The translations under genes and the position numbers were made by a program. The notes under the pieces were generated by a model. That model did not search any database and was not told the origin of the DNA. It saw nothing but the letters and a program-made list of their open reading frames with translations. Below are positions 46,463-59,214 of a stretch of 64,000 nt of DNA, one piece after another; the first letter of the stretch is position 1; the number at the start of each line of letters is the position of its first letter. This DNA is from Jacaranda mimosifolia (lineage: Eukaryota; Streptophyta; Magnoliopsida; Lamiales; Bignoniaceae). The stretch spans positions 13,344,501-13,408,500 of the forward strand of contig CM032133.1 in the NCBI GenBank assembly GCA_018894105.1, in the 5' to 3' direction.

Positions 46463-48095
46463 GGTCCATACTGTTTGGTTGTCTTTTCAAACCTAGCCCC
46501 GGGCCCATTTCGCTTCGTGGAATCCCATCGAACGGTAAACCCCCCAAGAGTGTCCTCAAGGTGATTAGACATAGTGCTAATAGATGATACGTATTCAAAT
46601 AACTAATCAAAACATATTCATGAAATTTAACGTAATAGTTTAATCTGTAACTATCATCCGGCAAGGCCATATAAATAGTATACAGAACGATTTAACCTGA
46701 AGCATGAAACGAAATTTGGTCGGCAAGACCCACAATATCAATATGAGTAAGGAAAGCTGGCAAGGCTGTAGGGTATATGGAACCTATTACAGATATCACA
46801 ATAGATGTTCTAGGCACTAGAATAAGTACAATTCAGTTTTAATGGAGAAACACAAGGAATTCAAACAATCAAGGAACTTCACTTCCCAGAAGAAAGTTTG
46901 GCTAACCCTCACCTTAATTGCCATAGAAATGCTATCCCTGCTTACTGTTCTACAAATCCCGGGTCCTTATCACCTAATCAAAATAACGGACTTAACGTTA
47001 AAACACTTGTTTTGACCTTTAAACAATAATTATGCCATTTATTCTAATATCCATTGTTTTACAATTAATATAATATTTCAAGGCTCGATTCTGAAAATAT
47101 CATGAGGTGACATGCTAATTACACTATTAACGTTGTGATATCTACGAGGGTCATATATGCTCTAGTGGATAAATCAATTCAAATTCCTGTAATATTCGAT
47201 CTTTGCAACGTTACACAAAGGCCGAACATATAATTACACCGATTAACTTAATTAACAATAATTATGTCCCAATTACCAATCTGGGCCCACTAGCATTATA
47301 CACAACTTCTATATCTAAACATTTTAGCTTGACATCATAAATCTTATCCTCATAGTCTATAATTACAATTTGATGCGGATAACTTAACTTACATCAACTA
47401 ACTCAATTTAATGAGAATTAGCTTCTAATTTACGATCCGAGTCCACATATACTTACAATCGAATTCCTATCCAATCATTTTGGCTTATAATCACAATTCT
47501 TGGTCCAATTTACTTAAATTTATAATGGAATCAGCTTTACAATTAAATCGAACCAAATTAGGAATCTTTTAATTGATTAAATAGATTTTTCCCAAATTAA
47601 ACATAATTCAGAGCCAATTCACGGTCTGAAATTGGCATGCATGCATTCAGATCATCGAGTCAAAGATTCTATTCGAAAGTCGCTGGACAGCCGCCGTACG
47701 CTGCTACCGAAACTATGCGCGGCCACCACTAGCAGATGTGCCCCAATGAGGTGAATATTTCCCTTAAATTAATTTTCCAATCCATTGCCAATTGCCCGGC
47801 CAATTTTCCGAAAAATAGCCCAGTGCCACCCAACGTTGTCGTGCTATTTTTCTCCAATTATTTCTCCATTCGGCATCAATTCAACAAATTGAAGTCACCA
47901 TTGTCTTCCTCATTCCGAGCCCGTCAAAACCCATCCTTTGGTCGCCACCAACAGTCGCTAGAATGGTGCATTCTGTCACTACTGCTGTAAGCTCTGACTT
48001 AATTGTGTTTTGCCGACGTTCCACCGATTGGTTTGGGGAGTTTTAAGGGTGGATGTGATCACTGAGGTGAGGGGAATCTTGTGGGTTAGTTAGGT
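46463..48095 (-). repeat. Gypsy LTR block in inverted orientation
   Basis: Read on the minus strand this follows the 3' LTR from about 54745 to 56345 with the same landmarks: GGGGTTTACC, GGTGAGGGTTAGCC, AGCATATATGACCC, CATGCATGCCAATTT and CAAAACACAATTAAGTCAGA. It lies head-to-head with the plus-oriented block ending at 46396. Around 48095 the orientation switches back to plus. The open frame at 47736-47990 is LTR sequence, not a gene. Confidence 0.8.
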
Positions 48096-48270
48096 TAAAT
48101 GGGACAATCTAAGGTATTAATAAGTTGAGGGCTGAATTGAAAGTTGATTGAAACTTCTGGGGTCTAAATGAAAAATTGAGCTAAGTTTTGGGGGTCAATT
48201 TGGAATTTCTAAAAATTTCTTATAAATAACCAAAACCCCCCTAAAGTTCTTCGAATTCTCACCATGCACT
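48096..48270 (+). repeat. Short Gypsy U3/R fragment, plus orientation
   Basis: AAATGGGACAATCTAAGG through ATAAGTTGAGGGCTGAATTG to TATAAATA (48221-48228) and CCAAAACCCCCCTAAAG matches 54525-54700 of the 3' LTR. The sequence then passes directly into gag-like DNA, so the rest of this LTR and its PBS are missing here. Confidence 0.75.
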
Positions 48271-48279
48271 CTACATACT

Positions 48280-50095
48280 TGCAGATAAAGACCGACAGAC
48301 CCATAAATTTATGGAAGGATTACAGTCGAAACTCAGACGGGCCTTGCCATATGTGATCTACTAAGTTTTAATCGGTCCATGAGTAAAGCGTTGTATTTGG
48401 AGTTAGAATTTCAGGAGATTTGGAGAATTGAAGAAAAGGGTCAAAAAGGAAGGATTCACCTTGGAGGACAGAGTAACACCCAGGAAAAAATAATCAAAAT
48501 TATAGATTCGCGGTGCCAGTCAATAAACACACCAGGACAATGGGACTGCAGACCTAGCTCGAGCAGTGCCACCAAAGAAATACGAGTTTTGTGGAGGATT
48601 TGGACATGAGGAATGTGAGTGATAGAAAAAATAAGATAAATGCGTGGGATGTGATAGCTACCAGCATTTCCTCAGATATTGCCCTAGCCGGAAGAACCGG
48701 ACACCTACTGGAAAAGGGAAACATGTGGTAGAAACTAGTAGGAAATCAAAGGTTCGAGCTCGGGCATATGCCTTGACTGGAGAAGAAGCGTTGGATCCTA
48801 ATGAAGTGGTTGAAGGTATGATTTCTATTTTTGGAATTAATAGTAATGCTTTATATGATCCTGGAGCTTCTCATTCTTTTATATACATATTTTTCTCAAA
48901 AATGAATATGCAACCCTAAACCATGGCTTATCAAATAGAGGTATAAATACCCTTGGGAATAAGGTTAATAACAGACACCATGCATCAGGCTTGCCCAGTT
49001 ATGATTGGGGATGGTGAATATCCAGCCGATCTTATACAAATGCCTATTGAAGAATATGATTTGATACTTGGAATGGATTGGTTGTATCCACATAAGGCAC
49101 AGGTAAATTGTTACACTAAGTGAATCACTCTCGGAGATAAGATACCAATACCAACACTTCGTTCCACAAATAATACATCCCCGATACAAATTATATCTGC
49201 GGTAGAGGTCAGAAAAATTCTAAGGGAAGGAGGATAAGGATTCTTAGCATATCTTATCAATAAACCTTAAGACACAGCCAAAATCGAAGAAGTGGAGTGG
49301 TATTTCTAGAAGAGTTGAACTCATTACCCCCGACAGAGAAATAGAATTTGTTATTCAGACGCTTCCTGGTGCCACGCCTTTTTCTAAAACTTCGTATCAG
49401 ATGGCGCTTGCAGTACTTAAAGAGCTGAAGGATCAACTTTAGGAACTATTGGAGAAGAAATTCATAAGGCGTAGCACTTCTCCTTGGGGTGCCCCAATAT
49501 TGTTTGTCAAAAAGAATAATGGATCCCTGAGGATGTGCATTGACTACATGGAGTTGAATAAAGTTACTATCAAGAATAAATACCTTTTGGTGCATGTGGA
49601 GGAATTGTTTGACCTTTTATAGGGATCTACGGTCTTCTCGAAATCAGATTTGAGATATGGGTATTATCAATTGAAGATTAGGGAAGAAGATATCCTGAAG
49701 ACTGCGTTTAATTCTCGATATGGTCATTTTGAATTTGTAGTAATACCGTTCAGTCTGACCAATGGCCCAGCGTCATTTATGGATTTGAAGCATCAAATTT
49801 TTTTACCATACTTTGATTAGATTGGGGTTATATTCATCGATGATATCTTGGTATACTCAAAAAACCACGAGGACCATGCTAAGCACTTACACATGGTTGT
49901 AAGAACTCTGAGGGAACATAAGTTGTATGCAAAGTTCAGTAAGTTTGAATTTTGGATAGAGAAAGTGGCTTTCCTTGGACATATCATATCCCAGGATGGG
50001 GTAGAGGTTGATCATTTTAAGATAGAGGCAATAGTCAATTGGAAGAGACCCAAAAACATGACAGATGTTCGTAGCTTGCCGGAGCGGGTATATAA
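48280..50095 (+). pseudogene. Degenerate Gypsy gag-protease-RT, plus strand
   Basis: Traces of the coding region of a Gypsy element. A CCHC zinc knuckle closes gag (CVGCDSYQHFLRYC, about 48639-48680; the usual glycine is absent). The aspartic protease follows (ALYDPGASHSF near 48850, D-P-G-A for D-S-G-A; then MDWLYPHKAQVNCYTK near 49075). RT shows the first template-grip region (about 49470-49560), FIDDILVYS (near 49836-49862) and thumb KVAFLGHIISQDGVEVDHFK (to about 50020). It ends abruptly in the VRS-L stretch near 50075. Stops and shifts are frequent, with intact stretches at 48644-48919 and 49848-50129. It is related to the remnant at 34060-34740. RNase H and integrase are not found. Confidence 0.85.
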
Positions 50096-50129
50096 GAACC
50101 CTCGTTTGATGCCATTCTTAAGAGTCTGA

Positions 50130-51400
50130 TTAGATTTAAGATATTCTTTAATATGCAATTATCAAGTTGTACAATAATTTCTAAGTTATCATCAATTCTT
50201 CAAATCTCTTAAACTTGCATAAAAGTGTTTAATATAGCTAAGTAAAATTCATTGAAATAAAATTCTATTCATTCATGATCAATGATAAAACTTCATTAAC
50301 ATTTCAAGTTAGCATTAGCAGTTGTTACATCAGTGTGGATATATATATATACAAGGTAAAAATTCCAAAATTTGCTAAGCTAATTATATGCCTAGTTGTA
50401 GACAAAATGACAAGGCTTGTTCTAGGGTATTAGCCCATAGATCTGGCTAACCTTAGCCCTTTCTATCTATTCTAACAATCAAAAACTAATTATATAACAT
50501 ACGTACATATTTACAAGCATAACTACCCACACAAGGACCATTAACTCTAATCCTCCACATTAGTAATATCAGATTTTGTATCCTTATATTCATTCTCTTG
50601 ATCTTCCCCATTCATTTCTGTATCCATATCATCTTCCTCCTCCAATTCCTAAAACTCATCCTCCATAATGATCTCTGGCGGTACCTCAATCAGAGGCTCC
50701 TGTATGGGATCTTCCTCAGGCTCTTCCTCAGAATCCTTCTCAGGGTCCTCCTTAGGATTCTCCTCAAGTACCTCCTTAGAGTTTTCCTTAGGTACCTCCT
50801 CAATGTGGATACCTCGTCTATGTTCTGGCTCTAGGGAGGGATGAACTCCGGAGGGCCCAGCCTTTGATGCCATCCCAACCCCTATAATTTGGTCTATAGA
50901 ACTCCTATAATGTGCTAGCATTATTCAGACCTCATCTATAATCATATGTGTCGTATTAACAATCTTCTAGTGGTCTGACTCCAATGTCCTAAAAAGTTTC
51001 TTCCATCTGTGCTTATACTATGCAGATTTTGTCCATATGTCCTTCAGCTATTTTCACCCGTTCACCTTCTCATTCATTTTTTTTCCATAAGCCTTTCCAC
51101 AGTATAGTTCCTAACCCTAATCAGCATTTTCAAATGATATGTTTCTGCTCTCCTATCCCTCAGTGCCTCATGCATATCATAAAGTTGCTCCTCATGGCAT
51201 TAGCACAACTCCAGTAGACTTGCCTTTTCTTGCTCTAAAACCTTAATTCTTTCTTCTAAAGATTCATTGCTTTCCTCATCCACAAGTTCTTTTCCTTCCC
51301 TATGTTCACATGTTATTCTGTAGTATATAAATTTTACTTCATTAATACCATGAAAATTAAGAAAATAATCAATGACAAAAAGATATGTTTCCAGGACGAC
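50130..51400 (-). other. Unrecognised insertion with an acidic E/D/P-rich minus-strand frame
   Basis: The Gypsy coding sequence stops at about 50095 and this unrelated stretch follows. On the minus strand, 50921-50649 encodes GPSGVHPSLEPEHRRGIHIE followed by a low-complexity run of Glu, Asp and Pro (EEEPEEDP-type repeats). At 51547-51200 the minus-strand frame ends in a coiled-coil-like ESLEERIKVLEQEKASLLEL and stays similar in style beyond. The two could be parts of one former protein reading right to left, perhaps the N-terminal gag region of another retroelement. That is a guess; I do not recognise the family. Confidence 0.4.
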
Positions 51401-54378
51401 TGGTGTATGGTCCAGTAATCTTGAGATGTCAAGCACAAGACTCTTTGAATTTTGAAAAAGTGAAATTTGGAAAAATATTTCATGCTTGGACGTGTTTTGT
51501 GAGATTTCAGATTTATAAGTTGAGGATTCTCCTGAACAGAGTTGCATTTGATGATTTAAAAGGTCATATGGATAGGTTAATATTTGATGAATTCATATGG
51601 TGTAACTTAAACGATATAGTAGTTTAGGGAATGGTTGTTGGCAACAATGGAGTTATGAGAAATCATATTAAATTTGAGGAGAAATATGCATAACCAATTT
51701 TGAAATACAGGAAATAATAGATAAGAGCGAGGGAATAAACTAAACAAGAGTTGGAAAAATATAAAAGGATAGAGATCGGTGTCATAATGGAATGTCGTCC
51801 TCTAACTTGAAGATATAGAAGGTGCGAATGAGAATGGGAATGCGCACCCCATCATTGATAAAGAAAATTAAAGAATCATGAGGCGTGCCAATTAGAGAAA
51901 TGGTCAAAGCACATATATATGCATGTGAGTAACTAGTTTAGCTCAGCAGGTGGAATATGATGAACGTTTGGTTATAACAATTATATACTAGATTTAGTAA
52001 GTTCTACCATCATGAATCAAATGTTAGGTAGATTGATTGATATTTTAAATATTCTCAAGGAGTACTAAGCACCAATTTATATGTACGGTGATTTATCGCG
52101 CATGAGTCATGTATATAAATAAAATTATATCTTGTATACCGCATATGTTGATTTGAGTTCTAAGAAATCTTGACTATAACTTGAGCTCGTTTGATAAGGC
52201 CATGAATCACGATATGACAGGGTATGACACTGCCAAAACATCCTAAAATGTGAAGGTGACCCTATATTGATTAAATCATGCTGGATGGTATGCTCGAAAA
52301 ATCGCTATGAGGATGCTTTTACTAGAAATATCTAATGAGAAGAAATAAAGATGACGTTAGACCTTATTTCCTCCTGCTAGTAGATTCGATAATAGAAAGA
52401 CTTGTGGCATAAAATTTATTGCAGTGGGAGGATGGACCTTATAACCTTATTGATGCACAAATGAGGATTAGTAATCTTGGGAGTACAGTAGAACCATGTG
52501 ATGGATAGCCTTGAGAAATTTCTAGAATTTAAACCCTCAATCACTGAATAGATCAGATAAGTAAAACATAAGGGTATGAATTAAGGAATGATGAGAAAAT
52601 TGGAGTATCGAGAAAACTTAATGAACAAAAGAATTGAGTATCCACTTACTTTTAGGAGGGATCTTGCATCATTGATAATTATTGGTAGAATAATAGTAAG
52701 AGCTTGACGAAACCCATCAAGTTTGAGAAATTGAGATGTCTTTTTCCTCATAAGTTATTTAATCTCATGCATATGTTTGGGGTTTGTTTAAAATCAAAGA
52801 TAAGGAAATGACACTTGGAATGGGAAACCTGAGGAGAATGTGCGCCAAGAATTGCCTTTTACTAGTACTACAAATATTATGAATTGAGATGATGTTATTG
52901 CGGTTGATTCGAGTTCTTACAATATTGTAAATACAATACATAGAAAATTGTGCATATTATTAGGATTGATTTACAGTGATCTTGTTGGGAACCTTTAAAT
53001 TGCTCAGAATTAAGGAATTAGCCATATTACATCTGTGTTTGGGCTATGGCCTCGTGTACATTAAGGGAATGATCTTATATTCTCAAGGCCACGGACAATT
53101 AATTACGACTAGAAAAATTATCAAAAGTACTAAAGTTCTTTGGGTTTTTCCAATTGGTACCAATTGTGCATTCAAGGCTTTTCCAAATTAATAATTGCAT
53201 GGTGAAATCAACTAAGGAAATGCTAGGTACATATATGCCTTGTAAAGGACATTTTGTTATACATGAATGATCTCATATGCCTTAGGAAAACTTAAGTCAT
53301 AGGACAAACTATCTTGGTTATGTTCAGGACTATTGAAATAGTGATTGCTTTAATGAAATAGAGATATCATTTAAGAGTAGAAAAAGAGAAATTCTTGCGG
53401 ATTGTGAATGTACTGGTAGGTATGATTTGGGTCAATTTAAGATTGACAAACACTCTGGGTTTGAAAATGAAATTGCTGTATTCAGTGGTTGGCGAAATAA
53501 GTGAAGGATAGGTATAAATATCACAAGGATGGGAAACTTTGATCTTGATGTAGAAACTAGTGATTTACCTCGAAAATAAATTGAAATGCGAAGTGCTCAA
53601 GCCAAAATAAGTAAGTTGAGGAACTCAAGCTAATTAGCTCCAAAGGATAAAGGGAAACAGGTAGTTGAGAGTACTATATAAGTTTTGAACATCATAAATG
53701 AGTTTGATCCCACATATTTTTTACTATATCTCTCAGATGGAACCTGAGGAGTAGCAAACGGATTGTTCACGACTGTATCTAGTATGTATAGTCTTTGTGA
53801 GCCTGTAGTAAGATGCATGGAAATATATGAATTTGTGGTGTTAATGATTGTTTATTGCCATAGTAGTTTAGTGATTTATTAAATAGCAGCATGTACTCTA
53901 TCAGGGAGTAATAGAGAACCTTATAAGTATTGAAATGACATGTGATGATGTGCATAAGGTTTACTCAATTACAAATAAGCATAAAGCGCTCAGTGATACC
54001 ATGGAATCACCAAGGAGGTTTAAAATTCCTTTTCCGGATAGTTTAATTACTTCATAAATGCACAATCGTGGAGATCAAAGGAAACTTTAAGTGGTGATGG
54101 ATAATGGAACCATAGATTATGGGATTATTAGTCAATCCTAGAAATATAGTGTGACACCACATGCCATAGTAAGAATGGATACGTTGGAAAGAATCAGAAA
54201 GAAGAGATTTATAATATCTTAGCGAGATAAGTGTCACCAAGGATGGAGGGAGCATATCATGACAATGGGAGAAATCCACATATGATCGAGGCAACGGGAA
54301 AACAAGAGTGTTATATATGCCAGTGTTAATCGAAGTTCTTCCAGTCGAAGATGAGAATCTGGGGACTAGATTCTTTTA
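51400..54378 (+). other. Non-coding Gypsy internal segment preceding the 3' LTR
   Basis: No protein domain is recognised in three thousand bases. Landmarks at 52340-52480 and 53590-53660 are shared in order with the minus strand of 34870-36780. It ends with CTTCCAGTCGAAGATGAGAATC (54338 on), similar to the sequence before the polypurine tract of the reverse-oriented element. Confidence 0.55.
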
Positions 54379-54390
54379 AGAGAGGGATAT
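54379..54390 (+). other. Polypurine tract of the plus-oriented Gypsy element
   Basis: AGAGAGGGATAT immediately precedes TGTAACATCCC, in the same position as the tract of the reverse-oriented relative. Confidence 0.65.
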
Positions 54391-54648
54391 TGTAACATCC
54401 CTAAATTTAGCATTTTAGAAAGTAAGATTTAAAAATCAAAAAATTAATTTGACAAAAATTTTGGGGTTCAAAATATAAATAAAGAGGACTTTTTTGGAGT
54501 TCAAATTATAAATATTTTGGGCCAAATGGGCCAATCTAAGGCATTAATAAGTTGAGGGCTGAATTGAAAGTTGATTGAAACTTTTGGGGGTCTAAATGAA
54601 AAACTGAGATAAGTTTTGAGGGTGAATTTGGATTTTCTAGAAATTGCT

Positions 54649-54656
54649 TATAAATA
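54649..54656 (+). promoter_or_regulatory. TATA box of the plus-oriented Gypsy LTR
   Basis: GCTTATAAATAGCC lies 258 bases into the LTR. The same context occurs at 48221-48228. Confidence 0.6.
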
Positions 54657-55359
54657 GCCAAAACCCCCCTAAAGTTCTTCAAATTCTCACCACGCAACCC
54701 TTCCCTCACCTCTTGCCAAAAAACATCCCAATGCCGATGAACCTTTGATCCAACCTACCAACAAGAATCCTCTTACATTAGTGACCACATCCATCTTAGA
54801 CTCCCCAAACCGACCGGTGGAACATCGGCAAAACACAACTAAGTCAGAGCTTGTGGCGGTGGTGGGGGGAGGCACCATTCCGGTGACTGTTGGTGGCAAC
54901 CAAAGGATAGGTTTTGATGGGCTTGGCGTGAGGAAGATAATGGTTACTTCAGTTTGATGAACCGACCCCGGATAGAGGAGTAATTGATGAAAAATAGCAC
55001 GATGGGTTGGGTGGCGCTGCGTTGTTTTTCGATAAATTGGCCAGGAAATCGATGATGGATTAGAAACTTGATTTGGGGAAAATGTTCACCTTGTTAAGGC
55101 CCATCTACTGGTGGTGGCCACGCACGATGGCGTTTCGGCGACTTCTGGACAAAATCTTTGGCTTGACAATCTAAACACATGCATGCCAATTTCGGACCAT
55201 AAATTGGCTTTGAATTATGTTTAATTTGGGTAAAATCTATTTAGTCAATTAAATGATTCTTGATTTAGTTCGATTAAATTATAAAGCTAATTTCATTGTA
55301 AATTTATGTAAATTGGACCAAAAATTGTGATTATAGGCTAAAATGATTGAGTACGAATT

Positions 55360-57320
55360 CGATTGTAAGTATATGTGGACTCGAATTGTAAATTAGAAGC
55401 TAATTCTCATTAAATTGAGTTAGTTGATGTAAGTTAAGTTAACTACATCAAATTGTAATTATGGACTATCAGGATAAGATTTATGACGTCAAGCTAAAAT
55501 GTTTGGATGTATAAGTTGTGTACAGTGCTAGTGGGCCTCGTTTGGTAATTGGAACATAATTATTATTAATTAAGTTAATCAGTGTAATTATATGTCCGAC
55601 CTTTGTGTAGCGTTGCAAGGACCGAATATTATAGGAATCTGAATTGATTTATCCACTGAAGCATATGTGACCCTTGTAGATATAATATCGTTAACGGCGT
55701 AATTAGCATGTCACCTCATGATATTTTTGGAATCAAGCCTTGAAATGTTGTATTAATTATAAAATAGCCGATATTAGAATAAATGTCATGATTATTGTTT
55801 AAAGGTCAAAATAAGTGTTTTGACATTAAGTCCATCATTTTGATTAGGTGACGGGGAGTCGGGATCTGATGGACATTAGGACAAGGATAGTATTGCCTGT
55901 GGAGGTTAAGGTGAGGGTTAGCCTAACTTTCTTCGAGGAAGTGAATGTGCATTGATTGTCTGAATTCCTTGTGCTTATCTATTGAAATTGATTGTATTTG
56001 TTCTAGTACCCAGAACTCTTATTGTCTTATCTGTTATCAGTCCTATATACCCTACTGCCCTGTCTGCTTCCCTTACTCGTATTGATATTTGGTTCTTACC
56101 GACCAATTTTGTTTCATGCTTCTAGTTAAATGGTTATGTATATTGTTTATATGGCCTTGCCCGTCAATAGTTACGGATTAAACTGTTATGTTAAATGTCA
56201 CGAATATGCTTTTGATCAGTTATTTGAATACGTATCATATGTTGGCACTATGTCTGATCACCTTGAGGACGCTATTGAGGGTTTACCGCCTAATGGGACA
56301 CCATGGTGCAGAATGGGCCTAGGAATAGGTCCGAAAAGATGATCGAGCTGTATGGACTCGGATCGTAAATTAGAAGCTAATTCTTATTAAATTGAGTTAG
56401 TTGATGTAAGTTAAGTTAACCGCATCAAATTGTAATTATGGACTATCAGGATAAGATTTATGACGTCAAGCTAAAATGTTTGGATATATAAGTTGTGTGC
56501 AATGCTAGTGGGCCCATATTGGTAATTGGGACATAGTTATTATTAATTAAGTTAATCGGTGTAATTATACGTCCAACCTTTGTGCAACATTGCAAGGACA
56601 TAATATTATAGGAATCTAAATTGATTTATCCACCGAAGCATATATGACCCTCAAAGATATCATAGCATTAACAACGTAATTAACATGTCACTTCATAATA
56701 TTTTTGGAATCGAGCCTTGAAATATTGTATTAATTGTAAAACAGCCGATATTAGAATAAATGGTATAATTATTATTTAAAGATCAAAACAAGTGTTTTGA
56801 TGTTAAGTCCGTTCTTTTGATTAGGTGATGAGGAGCCGGGATCCAACGGAAATTAGGACAAGGATAGCATTGCCTGTGGTGGTTAAGGTGAGGGTTAGCC
56901 TATCTTTCTTCTAGGAAGTGAATGTTCCTTGATTGTTTGAATTCCTTGTGCTTATTTGTTTAAATTGATTGTACTCGTTCTAGTACCCAGAACTCTTATT
57001 GTCCTATCTGTTATTAGTCCCATATACCTTACAGCCTTGCCGGCTTTCTTTACTTGTATTGATATTGTGGTTCTTGCCGACCAATTTCGTTTCATGCTTC
57101 TGGTTAAATGGTTATGTATACTGTTTATATAGCCTTACAGGTCATATTGTTACATATTGAACTGTTATGTTAAATGTCATGGATATTCTTTTGATCAGTT
57201 ATTTGAATACGTATCATTTGTTGGCAATATGTTTGATCACCTTGAGGACGCTCTTAGGGGGTTACCGCCCAATAGGATGCCACGGTGCAGAATAGGCCTG
57301 GGGCTAGGTTTGGAAAGATG
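55360..57320 (+). repeat. ~980-bp tandem duplication inside the Gypsy LTR
   Basis: GTAAATTAGAAGCTAATTCT starts near 55388 and again near 56366. Both copies then run through TTAGTTGATGTAAGTTAAGT, GACTATCAGGATAAGATTTA, AGCATATGTGACCC/AGCATATATGACCC, GGGTTAGCC and TTTGATCAGTTATTTGAATA to the GATGATCG / GATGACCG end. Identity is high but not perfect. Confidence 0.85.
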
Positions 57321-57960
57321 ACCGGGCGGTAAGCACTGATGGTAGCCAGTCTTCCAGCTAGTACCCACCTAAGATCCTGACTTGCGAGTAGCTGGAAGTA
57401 GTTGTCTAGTAAGTGGCGGGATCTGGCATGGGGATCGGCCATACCTCTGTCTACAAGTTGAGTGCTTGGGAACAGAGTAATAAGAGAAATCTGTTATGAT
57501 TTTATACTTTGTACTTCGTTTGTTACCGTTTCTGTTATGATCTGGGAGTAATAAAGATGGAGTTGCCAACAACCTGTTAAGTTTGATATGTGTGCTATGT
57601 CACATCATTGTTTTTCATGAAGTCTTGATTATTGTTGAGCCTGTCACCAATGGTCGTATTCCCAACAGTTTTTCCTTGACTATTGTCATATTTCTCCCTC
57701 ACTAAGTCTTTAGGACTTACCCCCTTTTTGTTATTCTTTATTATCTTCCTAGACAGGTCTAAATGACGAATGAGAGCTCGAGAAGTGCCAAAGAGAAATT
57801 ATATTTTGTAATAGACTAGGTGTTATGCTTGTATATATAGATTACACCTAATCTAGACTTCTAAACTTGAGAATGTATGTAAATGCTAAAGTTTGAACTG
57901 GTGATACCTTAGATGATTATCTTTTGAATTGTATACAAAGTTTTAACTGGTGATTATGAG

Positions 57961-58189
57961 TGTACGGCTCTGATACAGATGACAGATGTAGACGTAATGC
58001 TAGAAACTGTATGATGGGTTTGTATTTCCTTTAGGAATGTTAGATAGTGCTCAGTAATAGTAGGTTGGGATAAATTGTTTTTGGTTGCTGCGCAGCTATT
58101 TAATTTGAATTTTGGAGGTGTGTATTTGGTTTAAATTATTGTGGAAAAGGCTGGAATAGCTCGTCAGCCCGAAACAGAAACCTCCTAGG
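57961..58189. other. Short unassigned stretch between LTR fragments
   Basis: It may be the end of the Gypsy LTR or of the next LTR fragment. No motif was recognised. Confidence 0.35.
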
Positions 58190-59214
58190 CAGAGCGCTAG
58201 AGGTATCAATTAATCTCCATTAATTGAAGAGTATCTAATCTCCATGATTGGTGTCTAGCAACAAGCCCATGGAACCCAACGAATTGGATGAATGAATTAT
58301 TTCGAGGTAAACTATTACCACTTACGATTGTCGTGCAAATATGGTCCATTTATTTCCTATCTCCAGAAAAAGGCCTAGAACAAGATATTTGCCCGCTTCC
58401 TAATAGCCTCGATAACTATATATCTTTTCTTGATTTTCAATTCCTAGTTATGACCCCAACTTTGGAAAACTCCTTTTCCAAATTGTCGTATTACCTTGCA
58501 CAAGGATTTCTTGGAATCAATCATCTTAGATACATAGGAAATCAACCCATTCTTTACTAACGGACGAAAAGGGTCCTATCTTCGAACTTACCAACCTCCA
58601 TACTTAGGTAGCTTGTGCCCAATCTAAGCATTGGAGCAAAATCAAAGCACAATGACCTAAATACAAGATTACTGTGGAACCTCAAATCAAAGGACTAATT
58701 ATATATGCACTATTGTAAGCTAGAGAACTTGCTACTACCGATGTGTCACTACGGCTACCTTGTGGATTCTCTAAGCGGGCCTTCAGTGAACTTGTTATCT
58801 AACAAGCACCCACTAACATGTCTCCATGTCTAACATAGATTGCCCATGAAATAGGGCAATATCCAACTCCTTGGAATATGTATCGTTAGTACTAGTCTAT
58901 CAGAATCTTAGATGTCTTGTCCATAAGATTCTATGACTTAGAATATTTAAAATCATGACCATAGAGACTTGTTTCATGATCAACATCATATGTGTGACCA
59001 AGTCCCGTAGTCTAGTATGATTTAAGGGCTTCAACCAAATGCATGTGAAGAAATGATAAACGCATAAGACGAAAATGGTCATTTTATAGAATATCATTCA
59101 ATCAAGACTGTTACATAGATTTTATATAATATCATTCAATCAAAACTGTTACATAGATTAGTTTTACATGCCAATCTAATTAGCTTGCGGTGCACTATTC
59201 CAATAATATATTAT
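58190..59214 (-). repeat. 5' part of an LTR of the solo-LTR family, inverted
   Basis: The minus strand begins TATTGGAATAGTGC (59214 down) and continues GCTAATTAGATTGGCATG and GATTGAATGATATT. This aligns with the start of the solo LTR at 60888 (TGTTGGAATAGCGC...). It can be followed to TACTCTTCAATTAATGGAG (58231-58213), equal to solo-LTR position about 61827. The terminal TG is mutated to TA. The remaining 3' half of the LTR is absent. Confidence 0.8.

Larger units (their letters stand above)
54391..57960 (+). repeat. 3' LTR of the plus-oriented Gypsy element, about 3.6 kb, right end unresolved
   Basis: It begins TGTAACATCCCTAAATTTAG. TATAAATA at 54649-54656 marks the promoter, followed by a C-rich leader (AAAACCCCCCTAAAG). 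It includes a tandem duplication (55360-57320) and the late segment ATTTTGTAATAGACTAGG. I could not find a clear ...TTACA end or a target duplication, so 57960 is where resemblance to other copies fades. Frames such as 54745-54957 and 56130-56342 are LTR sequence. Confidence 0.75.

Noticed and set aside
47736..47990. 84-codon plus-strand frame
   Set aside because: It is inverted Gypsy LTR sequence matching 54.88-55.08 kb, where no such frame exists.
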